The notes under the pieces: model-generated | Databases searched by the model: none | Told to the model about the DNA's origin: nothing | Seen by the model: the letters and a program-made list of their open reading frames with translations, nothing else | Translations under genes and position numbers: made by a program | Origin: Rehmannia glutinosa | Taxonomy: Eukaryota > Streptophyta > Magnoliopsida > Lamiales > Orobanchaceae | Direction: 5' to 3' | DNA: 64,000 nucleotides | Assembly (NCBI GenBank): GCA_016081115.2 | Contig: CM071924.1 | Coordinates: 95,866,616-95,930,615, forward strand | In this document: one piece after another, positions 23,983 through 36,070 of the stretch | Position numbering within the stretch: position 1 is the first letter of the stretch | How the letters are laid out: each line of letters opens with the position of its first letter

Positions 23983-24270
23983 CTTCCTGTTGAAATCATT
24001 CATGTCCAGTTTCCTAAAAGGTTATGGGAACGCTTCTTTTTGCCCAATGCATTATGATTTATGCATGCATAATTTGAGGAAGAAAAAAGAACTTCTAAAC
24101 ATAATATAATACACAGCTATTCTCAGTCATAAGAGAACCAAATGTACAAGTGCTCAACAAAGAGGGATACTGCATACAACTAAAACGTAGCCTTTATAAA
24201 CAAAGCAAAAACAAAAAACTGCTACATTTAAACGTAGGTTTCCGCAAACACAAAATACACATCAAAAACC

Positions 24271-27200
24271 TCAATCTTCAACCGTCGAAGGCTGGACGCA
24301 GGCGCAAAACTGCGTTTTCTTACGCCTCTGTCCCGTTCTCCCCCCTCCATACAGATAATCCCTCAGAAGAATTCTTCTTTTCGTCTCCGACATTTTATTT
24401 TTTCCTTCGTCCATTTTCAGCAAAACAAACTGTAGCCTCTGTACCTCCAACTGCAACCTCCCGATTTTTTCAGACATCCTGCGCGCTTGCTCCGACACTC
24501 TCCTCCTCCTCGCGCTACTTCCATCTCCCTCTAAGTCGAACGAGGACGAAAACGACCTGTCATCAACGCTTTTCATCAATCTGCCATTGAGTTCAAACAG
24601 CTTCATGATGGCTATCTCAGCTTCTTCAAGCTGTCCCTTAAGTGCTTCACATTCGATGACAGCTTTTCCCCTTTTGCCCTTCTCGGTAACCTCGAGCGTC
24701 CGTTTCAAGTCCTGTACGGTAATTTGAAGATTCGCCAATTTCTGAACGTCCGAGTCGAGCCTTTCTAGGACTTTTCTATTGTTGCCATCTTGAAACGACT
24801 CGTTCGATCTTTTCGAGATTTCTAACTTGTCCACGATTAGTGCGTCTGAGGTCGAAAACGTACTTTTCTGTTTCCTCATTGATTTAAGACGACGAAAATC
24901 GGTGCTGTCGATTATTTTCTTCGACTTGCTAACGGTGAGACCGACGGTGCCATCTGGATCGGCAGTTTCCCATAACTCGACGATTTGATTATCCGAATCG
25001 ACAGGTTGTCTCTTGCTGAGGCCGTAAGATGAACCGTCGGATATCTGATCGAGCACGATGTCTTTTGTCAAAAGTGCGTTATCGGCCTCAGTGATTTCAG
25101 ATGTAGGCCTCCTGTTTCTCCTGTATCGTCCATTCTCGGATTGTAGCAACTCGAGTTGCCTCGTTGTATCATCCAGCTTGGAATGGAGATCGGTGTTTTC
25201 TTGAACCATTAGCTCTTTTATCTCGATTGCTGCTTTTACAATCGCTTGAAGCCTGACCCGCAGATCACGCAAGTCAGAAGGCCTGTTTGGCGTCGTGGAT
25301 TTACTGTCTTCATTTAGAATGCTTTCACGTGGATCATTTGTAACTTGAGCACCCTAAGAAATAAAATCGTATAAGAGAAGAACATTGAATGGTTAAAACC
25401 CGTACTTGTGGATGATGCAGCTAATAAATTAAATACAAAGCATTTTTGCATTATAAGCGTAAAATGACATTTTCCAGGACTATGAATATGAGATGCAGAG
25501 ATGGAAAGGAAATAAATACATTACTCTACTTTATTTTTAACAACATTGAATATTTGGAAAATCAAAATCCAGATGACACTATCTGTGCAGAGCATAGGAC
25601 ACAAGCACCCGACTACAATCATGCTTAAGACTTTCAATCACCAATATTCACGAGAGGAAGTACATATGTATTTGAAACATTCAAAAGTTCAAATAATTCA
25701 TGATTATGAATTAAATTACACTATTCTGACCTCAAGTTTACTAGTTAGGCATTCATAATTGCAGACTACTATCCAGCCAATATAGAATTGATTTCATTGT
25801 TCTCAGGAAAATCCATGTCTGGATACAATCATTCCTTAAAAAACAGGGAGAGATCCATCTAGCAATGTAATATTTCATATAATTCATTTGCAGTAAAAGA
25901 ATATCTGAAAAGGCAAGAAACCATAGTACAAAGCTATAGCCTATAAAGGCCTCCCACTTACTAGTGGTGAACGTGACTGCATTAAATCCAAAGAAATCTA
26001 AAACTGGGCAAAGAACTAAGTCCAGAAAAAGTGATGGAGATATTGATAAAGATATGATGTATCTTTTAGGATTTTACATTATCTTATATTTTAGGAAGTG
26101 ATTTGTGTTTAGGAGTCTTTTATTTTGATTTATCTTTTAATGTTTTCTAATTAAGTTAGGACTTTTAGTTTGGTCTTATAAATAGTTGTTTTATTATTAT
26201 TTTTAGGGAGGTTGAATTTTGATATTAATAAAAACGAGGGTTTTCTCACAATTATTGTCTCTTTTACAGTATTCTTATAGAATCAACGTAATAGGTGAGT
26301 TTGTTTCTTTGTTCATGCTTCTCCCTGCATCAGTTGGTATCCAGAGACCGGCTACGATCCTTAATATGCCATCTCGACACCACTTCGGTTTTGAAGCTAT
26401 GAGCGATGACACCGCCAGATTCGCCAGATGACGACTTGCTGGCAAAACAAGTGCATATCGTACGCATCAAATATGAAGAAATCAATAGATTTAATGAAAA
26501 TCGATTCCTTGGTATTTATGAGTTTGCCTACGATGTTGTACCCATCCAGTTCACCTCTTTGGAAATATTTTCCATGGATACGGATGATTTATCCTATGGA
26601 GACGTTGAAGATAGTGGCTATAATGGGCCACCAATTTTTGATGAAGAAAGCAATGACAATACAATGGAGGTTGGCTACGAAGAACCTCCAAACTTTGACG
26701 AGGAGATTGGTGGTTATGATGGACCATCCATCTTTGATAAGGACGGTAACTACTCGATTTCGACGGTTGACTACGCAAAACCACCGAAACTCGACGAGAA
26801 AGATAGCAGTTATAATGAGCCACCAGTTTTCGATACAGAGATTGAAATGGTTGGTGAGGATCTTCAATTCAAAACAACAAAGAGTTCAAGTAACGACAAG
26901 ACATCATGGATAAAAAATAAAATTCATGATGTATCTACTACTTCTTCTATTGTTGTCCCTACATTCCAGCATGAATGGCAAGCTCAAGACTGGTCCGATG
27001 GATGCACTCGAATTCAGTCGTTGACATGGCAAAGTGGAGATAGTTTTCTAGAATTGATCAACCTGAATTATTTTGTTTTTGATCGAGTTCAGATATATTT
27101 TGAAATTCACATTGTGTTTCCATCTCGTCCTCCTCACGCACCTCCATGGTTTGACAATTCTTCTAGTGACGATCTCCTTTCCGATTCGAGGACGAATCGT

Positions 27201-30200
27201 TTCGACCCCGGAGAGAATGATGGAGATATTGATAAAGATATGATGTATCTTTTAGGATTTTACATTATCTTATATTTTAGGAAGTGATTTGTGTTTAGGA
27301 GTCTTTTATTTTGGTTTATCTTTTAATGTTTTCTAATTAAGTTAGGACTTTTAGTTTGTTCTTATAAATAATTGTTTTATTATTATTTTTAGGGAGGTTG
27401 AATTTTGATATTAATAAAAACGAGGGTTTTCTCTCAATTATTGTCTCTTTTACAGTATTCTTATAGAATCAACGTAATATGTGAGTTTGTATCTTTGTTC
27501 ACGCTTCTCGCTGCATCAGTAGAAACGACAAAGGCCAAAAACCAGTTGTTGTCGGAGTCTAGGAAATATGGCAAGAGAGGTAAGTAATATATTTTAAGTT
27601 TGTGTAGGCCAGTTGCATTGATACTTCAAATGAGATCGTCATGTCCTTATCTTGCCACTAAAACACATTTCTAGTCAGGAAAAAACAAGGGTGCTCACGC
27701 TTGCACACCTTTGTTTGATTACTTTTAAGGAGGAATCTCATCTAACACAGTGATATTAAGTAGGTAACTATAACATATAAAATAATTATAAACATCTGTG
27801 TCTCACCTGTGCATGTCATATAAAAAGAATAGCAGTGTTTTACCCATGTCACGGGAGCGTAGTTGTCAAGTTATATAGGTTTATCACCAATACATATTAG
27901 TATTTTGTAATATATATAGTTGTCTTTGTCACAAGATGGATGTTGTCTATGGCATATGCCACTTAATCTAGCTTATTAATTAAACTGAAAGCATTATCAA
28001 GCTCGGAAGAGTTACTCAAAGTCAGATCAGCCAGTTGCCACATAATTATAGTGATAAGATTAAGAAATACCTGCACTTCCTCATTTTCAGGATTTTGAAA
28101 CTTGATATGTATATCAGTGTGGTTCTCAAGGGATGATACACATTCCTTCAACGATTCAATCTCAGGACCACATGCAGCCAGTTCAGCTTTGAGACATTCA
28201 TTTTGATCTATGTAGCCAAGACACGCATCATTGAGATCATGAAACTTCTGCTCATAAAGAAGCTGACTGACCATGGAATACTGTAATTGACCGAAAACTG
28301 ATGCAGCTTGAGTCTCCAACTCATTAATCTCATTGATTTTCTTTTGCAGCTCAAAATGCAAATTCTCTTCTTGGACTTTTTTCATATTATGTTCGCAATG
28401 CAATTTTTGCAGATCAACTTCCAGCTTCTTACTTGCTTCATGCAAGAAATTATTCTCCCTGCTCAAATGGTCATTATCTGCAGACAGTTTGAGAATCTGA
28501 TTCTCTTGGTGACCTCGAGCCATCTGGACCTCATTGCATTCCATTTTCAGATCCTCCACAGTTTCATTTAACTCTAGTTTCTCTTTTTCTACTTGGCTTA
28601 TCTTCTCTTCTGCTTCGTAAAGTTCTAGTGCCATCTGATGCAACACTTTCTTTCCATTTTCAATCTCAAAACTCAACTGATCTCTGACTGTGGCAACACC
28701 CATGAACTCACCCTCTGTTTTCTGCAGTCTCTCCTTGAGGTTAAGATTTTCAAATTTGGATTCTTCCAATCTCTCCTCTGTCAAGTCTAACTTTCCCATG
28801 AGAGCAGCATTCATCTCGTGAAGTTTATTTCGATCATCCCCAAGTTCTCTTAATACCATAAATTTCTCATCCATTACACTTCTAAAAATCATGGAGAGGT
28901 TCTCTAGATCCAACATTTTACCACACAAAGCATGATTTTCCTCTTCCAGGACATTATTCTTTCCCTCCAAATGTAGGACATTATCCGTTAAGGATCTTTT
29001 CTCCTCTGAAATTTCTGATTTCTCTCTTTGCAAGACCTCACAAGTACCTTGCATATTCATTAGCTTCAAATTTAAATCCTCAACCTGAGTTACCAGTGCA
29101 TCCCTATTGCACTCTCCCTCCCTCAATTTTGACCTCAATTCTTCATTCGTCTCAAGGAGTGTGGAGGCCTCGCCCTGCAACAGTAAGAACTGCTCGGTCC
29201 TGACCTTGAACTCATGCTCTATTTTGTTTTTTACCACCTCGAGATTTTTTGAATCGAGTATTAGTTGCCTAATCCATGTTACAAGAACTGATAATTCAAC
29301 AGCCCACTCCAGATTTTCTTCCTCAGCTTTGCAGAGGGACTTTTTCATAGTCTGAAGTTTATTTAACAACCGGCTGACATAAACCTGGTCTTGTTCAGCT
29401 TTATCCTCACATGCACAATCCTCGGCAATGTCCAAAACCTTCAATAACTGCCAAGTTCCTGCCCTCAGACTACTAGCTTGATCAGAGAAAGATCTGATTT
29501 CAAATTGTTGCTCAAGATTTTTTTGCTCTAACTGAGAAATCTTCTTTTCTGACAAATGGGATTCCTCTAAGAGTTTCTGATTCTTTCTGATCAATGAGCA
29601 ATTATCTTCTTCCAATGCCTGGGCAGTTGTGCGTAAGACAAATATCTCAATTTCATTATCTATGGCGCTATCTAGCACTTGATCAAGTTCTCTCTTATTA
29701 CGTTGGCATTCTTCTTGCAGCAGACACATCTTAGCTTCAAGGCCACTGAACTGAGTTTCACTCATCTTAATATAGTTGGCATGTTCTTGACCTTTTACGT
29801 CCAAAGACATCTGCAACTGTTCAACTTTGTGAAGAGTTGATTCTTTCTCTTTCTCCAGATTTATGCATCTTCCTTCCAGTTCGGCATAAACTTTCCCAAG
29901 ATCTTCGAGTCTTGTCTGTGCGGTCTCCAGCTGAGAAGTTAAACCATCATTTTCACTTATCAGTACAGCCTTCTCATTTACAAGCAACTGGCATGAATCT
30001 TCCAAGATTTTTGATTTCGCCTTGAAAGCTTCAAGTTGATGGTGTACATTAGCAAGGGAACTTTCCAGAACTGTGTTATTCTCTGAGAATTTTTCCAGAT
30101 TCTTGTTTATTTCCTGTAATTGTGTCATGAGAGTAGCTTTCTCATCAAGAAGGGTGGATTTCTCTTTCAAAAGAGATTGGCATGATTGTTCTAATGCTTC

Positions 30201-33200
30201 TATCTTCCCTCTAACAGCTTCAAGTTCAGCATTCAAATCGGATGAGAGGTCTCCAGGAGGGTATTTTTCTCAATAAGCTGCTCTAGAATTACCAGTTTCT
30301 CCAGGAGAGCTGCTTTATCATTACTCTCCCTTTGGCAAGTTTCTTTCAGACGGGAATTCTCATCCTGCAATTCCTTCACTGATGATCCCAAGGATTCTGG
30401 GTTCAGGCCTACTGCATCCACCTGGTCCAAAATCGATAGGTGCTTCTTGTTCAGATCATTTAGTTCTTCTTTCAGGCAATATATTTCTTGCTGCAGGGCA
30501 TTTCTTTGGTCAAGTCGAAGCTCAACTTCCTCCACAAGTTTTCCTTTCGATTCCATTAAGCTAGAAATCTCATTTTGCATATCCTTTATTGACAAGGCTG
30601 AAGATGCATTGAGCTCGTCAAGGTGCTTGTTCTCCTCCTTAACCTTTACAACTTCATCTTGCAAACTATGATTTTGGGTCTCTGCAACCTTCAAAAGTTG
30701 AGCCCTATTCTGCAGCTCAGAAGCCATAGCTCGCAGCTCTTCCTGAGTTTGCGCATGTAAATGCTGCAAAGTTTGAAAAGCAGTTTCAGCCTCCACAAAG
30801 CGCAAGCGTTCTTCTTGTACGCAAGCCCAAAGTCTTCCCAGTTCCTTCTGCTTCTCAGTAAGCTCTTGATTTTGAGTTCCCAATTTCAACATCAATGATT
30901 CCAACTCAGAGTGAAGAGACTGGTTTGATCTTTCTAACAGGAGGCATTGTTCTTCAGCCCCTTTCAACTTGGACGCTCCAGTATCTATCTCCACATTTAG
31001 GCGATTGGCCTCCTCATTGGCACATGTGAGTTTGTGCTCTAGACTAGAAATCATCTCCAAGCAATGCTGGTATTGCAGAGCTGCAGCTTCCTTTTCCTCG
31101 GTCAATTTGGAAATGGTTTGTCTGAGAATTTCGACTTCACTTTCAGCTTTTTCGGCTCTCTCTTTCAATCTTGCGGCATCTTCTGTAGTAAGTCGTAATT
31201 TATTCTCCAGGTTTGATATGATCTCCAGCGATTGCATGTACTGATTGAGAGCCGCATCTTTTTCAACTGCTAACTTATCGAGTTCACCTTTTAAGGATTG
31301 TGCTTCAGTTTCAGCGGTATTAGCTCTTTCATTAAGTTTCTGAGCATCCTCTTCAAGATTAGATATCCTGTCCACACATTGCTGGTAGTCTTGAAGCTTA
31401 GACTCCTTTTCAGCTTCTAATGTGGTCAGTTTTTCCTTCAGGACAGCAACTTCATTTTCAGCTTTATTCGCATGATCACTAAGCACTCTGAAATCCTCCT
31501 TGGTTTTAGATATCTCAGACTCAAGCTGGGACAGTTTATCCAAACTTTGTTGGTACTGAACAAGGCCAGCTTCTTTCTCAGCTTCCAGTTTGGCAAGGGC
31601 TTCCTTCAACACTATAATCTCCTCAGAATCACTTTCATGGTCAGATTTCAGATCCTTGACATGGTTATTCCCATTGATGTGCTTGATTTGTTCTTTCTCC
31701 TCCGCCTCGTCAAAATTAAGACCCCTTCTCACCCGCTCAACTGGCCTAAGCGAATCATTGAACTGTTTCAGAGTCTTTCTTCCAGAGCAAGAATCAGAAT
31801 CATCAGCGAATTCTCCATTCTGTTGATAGCACGAGAATTAGTCAAAACGAATCCTTGAGAAACATTTCTCACATAATCATTTTAATGTAGGGATATTTAC
31901 AAAAAACCACCCCTAAGGTTTAGCATTATTATGAAAAACTCCGGTTGTCTTTGGAAATAGAGATACCCCTTAAAGTGTTATAAACACCCTTGAGTTACCT
32001 AACAAATATCCCCTCTTGATGGTGCAATTTTTAAAAGAGAAACAAAGGTCAAGGGGGTATTTGCAATTTTGAAAGGAAAGTAATCTTTTTCGTAAATCGG
32101 CTAAACCTCAGGGGTAGTTTTTGTAATTAACCCTTTTCGGGTAATACACGTACCGGGGTTGACATGTCAGGAGTTCTAGGATCAGTTCCAGAAACATAAC
32201 TTGCAGGTGAATCATCACCAAACATCATTGGGAGTTGAGCTTCTGACATAGTGCGGTGGGCATGTCTGATCACACCAGTTGCATGATCATATCTTTCTGC
32301 CAATGCACGATATGCTCTGTAAAAATCCTCAACCATTTTCATAAGCTCTGGTCTTTTCTTGTAATACATCTCTGCTCTCCTCGCAAAGGAATCTGCATCT
32401 TCTTCAATGAGCTTTATCATTGATTTAACTTTGACATCCATATCTGCAAGAGCACAGACTTTTCAGTACACACACATGTAACGTATAGTTCCATCTTGAT
32501 GCACAAGTCAAATCTAAAGTTGAAAGCAACTTCATGGTCATGATTAATTGATTATCTGCTGACGAATTATATGGAAATATTTAATCACAGACATTATTGA
32601 GAAGTGACATTAAGAAACACTTGAACAACAAATGAAGACAATTATATTTTCTTATGCATCAAACAATAACCAGTTAAAGCAGTATTAGACAGAAAGATCT
32701 GACATCCACAGCCTAATTTTGAATTATATCGATATTGCTCGTGTTTATAACTACATTCATCCAGATGATATTTAACCTTCACAAGTAAACCTGCAATTGT
32801 TGATAGCCCCTATGCAAACTCAAAATTCTTTTTCTTCAGCAAATGTCCGGTATTTGTTTTCCTGATATTATCTATGTTGGACTTGAAACTCAGAACAACA
32901 TGTGGGATCTGCTTCAAATGGATGGGCATCTTATGAAGTTCTTATGTTAAATATATCCTTTTTGATCGTAACTTAGCATAACACATCTAGCACCACATGA
33001 TTTCGCATTCTGTAAAACAGAAAGGCTTTCAATTCGCATTTTCTCTAAATCAACTGGACAGTGATATAGGAACAATATGGCCCCTAATGAAGGTCTGTTA
33101 AGTTCAAAAGCCACACAGGAAAATGTTGCAAGGAGATGACAAAACTGTATTATCTACAGGGAGAGCACACCAAATTGATATGAAAGTGCAAAGGCCTTGG

Positions 33201-33603
33201 AGCTGTGAAACAGAATGGATTAAAAAAAATTCCTCATCACCATAGTATTGTGGCAGTTAGAACATTTATTTAAAGTAACTTAAACTAATCTCAAGCCAAT
33301 GTCATATACTCCAGAATTTGACATGTATTCTGAAATGAATAGCTTAACTACAAAGAAGCTCTTAAACATATGCTTCAAAAAGGTCAAAACTGAACAGCAC
33401 TCAAATTTCAACACAGTTCGGCTCACATACAATGAAAAGAAGATGTGATAAGTATGAGCCCCGGTGAGCACATAAAATCAATCAGACCAGAAATATATAC
33501 CTGTGAGATTTTCCTGGAGCCATTTTGAATTTTTGGGGCTAATATGGCTATCCCACCACCAGGAATACATTCGTCTAGAATCCGTATGCGACAATTTTGC
33601 CAT
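24271..33603 (-). CDS. NET1: NETWORKED 1-type actin-binding coiled-coil protein, with one frameshift
   Basis: Links actin filaments to membranes (family knowledge). Coding exons on the minus strand: 33603-33501, 32443-32154, 31819-28071, 25353-24271. Exons 1-2 (131 codons) form the NAB/KIP1-like actin-binding domain: MAKLSHTDSRRMYSWWWDSH, SPKNSKWLQENL, then VKSMIKLIEEDADSFARRAE and RAYRALAERYDHATG. Exon 3 is a ~1250-residue coiled coil; exon 4 is the C-terminal coiled coil ending in a basic tail. Total length would be about 1741 residues, as expected for NET1A-like proteins. Exon 3 reads in two frames that swap at about 30237-30252; one missing base there restores all phases (3749+1 is divisible by 3). 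As sequenced, the protein would stop near the middle. GTAAGT at 34793-34798 (read on the minus strand) suggests a 5'UTR intron. Confidence 0.9.
26032..27518 (+). mobile_element. Small LTR retrotransposon without pol, inside a NET1 intron
   Basis: Two LTRs of 301 bp each (26032-26332 and 27218-27518), starting TGATGGAGATATTG and ending GCATCA, differ at roughly eight or nine positions. After the left LTR comes GTTGGTATCCAGAGACCGG, a primer-binding site like initiator-Met tRNA. Before the right LTR, CCCCGGAGAGAA resembles a polypurine tract. The 885-bp interior has no protease, RT or integrase, so the element is non-autonomous. Flanks aaaag and gtaga do not match, so no target duplication is evident. 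It is in the opposite orientation to the host gene. Confidence 0.88.
26406..27287 (+). CDS. Retrotransposon internal ORF with five acidic YxxPPxFDEE-like repeats
   Basis: A 293-codon frame begins at ATG 26406, about 70 bp after the primer-binding site, and runs into the right LTR. Residues about 60-145 contain five related units: GYNGPPIFDEE, GYEEPPNFDEE, GYDGPSIFDKD, DYAKPPKLDEK, YNEPPVFDTE. I see no zinc knuckle and no enzymatic motif. Similar acidic repeats occur in some plant Gypsy elements, from memory. It may be a degenerate gag-linked protein or a remnant that is no longer used. Confidence 0.55.
   Translation: MTPPDSPDDDLLAKQVHIVRIKYEEINRFNENRFLGIYEFAYDVVPIQFTSLEIFSMDTDDLSYGDVEDSGYNGPPIFDEESNDNTMEVGYEEPPNFDEEIGGYDGPSIFDKDGNYSISTVDYAKPPKLDEKDSSYNEPPVFDTEIEMVGEDLQFKTTKSSSNDKTSWIKNKIHDVSTTSSIVVPTFQHEWQAQDWSDGCTRIQSLTWQSGDSFLELINLNYFVFDRVQIYFEIHIVFPSRPPHAPPWFDNSSSDDLLSDSRTNRFDPGENDGDIDKDMMYLLGFYIILYFRK
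31890..32133. mobile_element. MULE-type MITE, family A copy 7
   Basis: 244 bp, starts GGGATATTTACAAAAAACCA and ends TTGTAATTAACCC. It lies in the short NET1 intron between exons 2 and 3, only 20 bp from the exon 2 donor (GTACGT). The flanks do not show a clear 9-bp repeat. Confidence 0.75.
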
Positions 33604-34031
33604 CCTTTTTTATGTGATGCTGATGACTCAGAATTTTAATGGTAGCAGCAAAATAATTTGTCGAACTAACAGCTCAAGAAGGTATTCAATCCAGCCTCAG
33701 AATTGAACCAAACAAAAAACTCCGGATCACTCAATTCAATATTAATAGTCAGAATTGAGTTCAGTATCTCTGAGTCTCTGCACCTAGCCAAGATAGAGTA
33801 AATTAATCAATAAATGAGCTCCATAAATTTATGATAATTATAAAGGTAAGAGATCACACCGGGTGGCTTTGAATACCTTTAACGAAATTCAAGTCTCAAA
33901 TAATTCAACAAAAATACTTGCCGCCTCAAGAGTTAAATTCATCAAAGCATTACCTGGTCAAGATCACATCATAAATTCAACATTAACAACAAAAACAGTT
34001 AAAATAATAACCATATAAAGCTTTCTCATAA

Positions 34032-34424
34032 CCAGGTGGCTTAGCTCACCTGGCACCACAAAGAATTGTGGGATGGAGGTCAGGTTGAGCACCCCTGCTC
34101 CATCAAATTGTTTGTGGGGTGGAGGTCGGGGGTTTATATCTCTGCTTCATCAAATTGCTCCTGGGGCATATGCGAAATAGTGAAGATTTGGTGGGAACTC
34201 ATATCTTGAATAAAGATCCGTGTGGGTTCGATTCGGGAGAGATCGTTATTAGTAGATTGGGGTCGAACATAATTGTTCTCTTTACCCAGGAGGATCGGTT
34301 GTCGTCGCCAGACCCGTCGAACACTGGCCAGTGCGTGCACATCCCGCGGTTTACCTGGCGACAAATAAGAATGCAGGAAATGAGTCTCGAGCGTAGTCAG
34401 GCGTAGTTCTCTGTTGAGTTAAAA

Positions 34425-34450
<26 letters not shown>
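34032..34450 (+). mobile_element. SINE with perfect 19-bp target duplication
   Basis: About 419 bp including an A-rich and (TA)n tail. Box A GGTGGCTTAGCTCACCTGG is at the start and box B GGGTTCGATTCGG near 34225-34237. Both sides carry atataaagctttctcataa (34013-34031 and 34451-34469). It lies upstream of the NET1 start codon, probably within a 5'UTR intron. Its conserved frames are not genes. Confidence 0.9.
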
Positions 34451-34456
<6 letters not shown>

Positions 34457-34699
34457 AGCTTTCTCATAAAAAATTAATATAAGATTCCTACTGTCAGGAA
34501 AAGAAACAGAACTTTAACATGTTTCCGATCAACAACTTCACCACCACCCAATCAACTCAGTATTAAATGAAAAAAAAAAAGCAAAAGTAAAACTCATAAT
34601 TCCCTAGAATCGAGATCTAATTCCGATCAAAGAAAATTCTTAAACTCAGATCATCGGAGCAACTCCATGATCGTCGAACAAAAATCAAACAAGTCAACC

Positions 34700-34900
34700 A
34701 ACGAGTCAAACTGTATATATGTGCAGAAAAAAATTACAATTCATACATACATAAACTAAAATTTCACTGAATTATTCGTGAAGAAAACATAAACTTACTG
34801 GTAAAGGAAAAATGAAACGGAAAATTTGGATGAAGAAGTTTTGTTAGGTGTGATAAAAGTAACAAAAGAGACTGGAGCTGCTTTTCAGTTTTCTCTCTTT
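34700..34900 (-). promoter_or_regulatory. Probable NET1 5'UTR exon and promoter side
   Basis: On the minus strand, a donor-like CCA|GTAAGT sits at 34793-34801, and upstream pyrimidine-rich sequence (about 34860-34900) resembles a plant transcription start. This predicts a non-coding first exon and an intron reaching to just before the ATG at 33603. It is an inference; no TATA box was settled. Confidence 0.35.
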
Positions 34901-35484
34901 ACTGCTCACCCCATTTTTGCTTTTTCAGATCTTTCACTTTGTGTGTTTTTGTTTTTTTTATAACTCACCGCCTTCCTGCGCTACGCCTTTATCCGCTCGG
35001 CGACAATGTAATTTCGCTTCCTCATTCTTCTGCCGCCAGGAAATCATGCGGGATGTCTTGCCATGTTGGCCAGTGTTACACGACGACAAACCGATCCTCC
35101 TAAAATTAAAGAGACTCTCTCTCACACGCTCTCAGAAATAAATTCTGTTCACTGTGTGTATGTATAGGTTTATGTATATGTATATTGTATAGGCTGTGGT
35201 GTGACTTGCTGACTGTGCGTGAGTCATTGAGGATCTGGCATGGTTGGAATAATAATGGGGGAAAACAAGAAAATGACAAAATTAAGGGAGCTTTTTCTAA
35301 ATTATTTTGTCGAATCGTTTCCTTCTCACACGCTCTCTTTCCACATATACTATTGTTTTGGGGATTTGTGCTTTTTTTCTTAGTGCTAAATATTAGTATT
35401 GTATTAGGAAGTTTTCACAAAAAATTCTGTTTTTAGAAAAATGATTTATTGTAGCGGAAGTAAATATAGTCGAGAATTAGAAAT

Positions 35485-36070
35485 TGGCAATATTTGCAAA
35501 TAGACTTAAAAGTTCAGAGTGTTTGATGAAAAAATTATAAAGTGTTTGTTTGTAAAGGTTAAACCAAAAACAAAATCCTAAATCTAAAGTGGTAATTGGA
35601 TATATTTTCATTTTGGGGAAAAAATTATGCCGGAGAATATTGATTGAAAAAAATTTAGAAAAAAAAATGAATTTTGAGAGTGAGATTGGATATGAGATGA
35701 AAATGTAATGATGAAATTCGATTTGAAAATGTAAATCGTAAAATAATAGATGCACATGATTGAAAATTAGAAATGTGTTGGTAGGTGAATAGTAGATCAT
35801 TTTGTAGGAAAATGTGTAATAATGATTGGTGATATGATATATTTTTAAAAAAATCAATATATGTGAATGGTGGAAGAAAAATTGAGTAAACAGTGCATTT
35901 ATGAAAATTTTCATAGACATTCACATATTTGGGTAGAAAAATCTCTAGCAGATTGAAAGTGAAATATTTTTGTATCCAATTGCGCCGTAAAATACTCATT
36001 TCCCTTTTTTTAGATTCTTTTAAATGAAGCAAAATCAGAAGCGGAAATTAATATTTGAAAAAAAAAAAAT
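35485..36070. mobile_element. Degraded MITE related to 62036-62299, with nested MITE 35590-35986
   Basis: The outer parts (about 35485-35589 and 35987-36070) match the element in the last MCCA intron (GTTTGTTTGTAAAGG, AACAAAATCCTAAATCTAAA, TTAGATTCTTTTAAATGAAG). They are interrupted by a ~397-bp block with inverted ends near GGTAATTGGATATATTTTCA and ATATTTTTGTATCCAATTGC. The nested block belongs with 47585-47985. The long minus-strand open frames here are AT-rich chance frames. 34900-35484 and 36080-37920 show no gene. Confidence 0.6.

Noticed and set aside
26551..26867. Two long minus-strand open frames rich in His, Pro and Leu
   Set aside because: They are antisense shadows of the acidic repeat ORF in the LTR retrotransposon.
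35477..36032. Minus-strand frames of 125-147 codons
   Set aside because: Very rich in Phe, Ile, Ser and Tyr from AT-rich DNA, and they lie across two nested MITEs.
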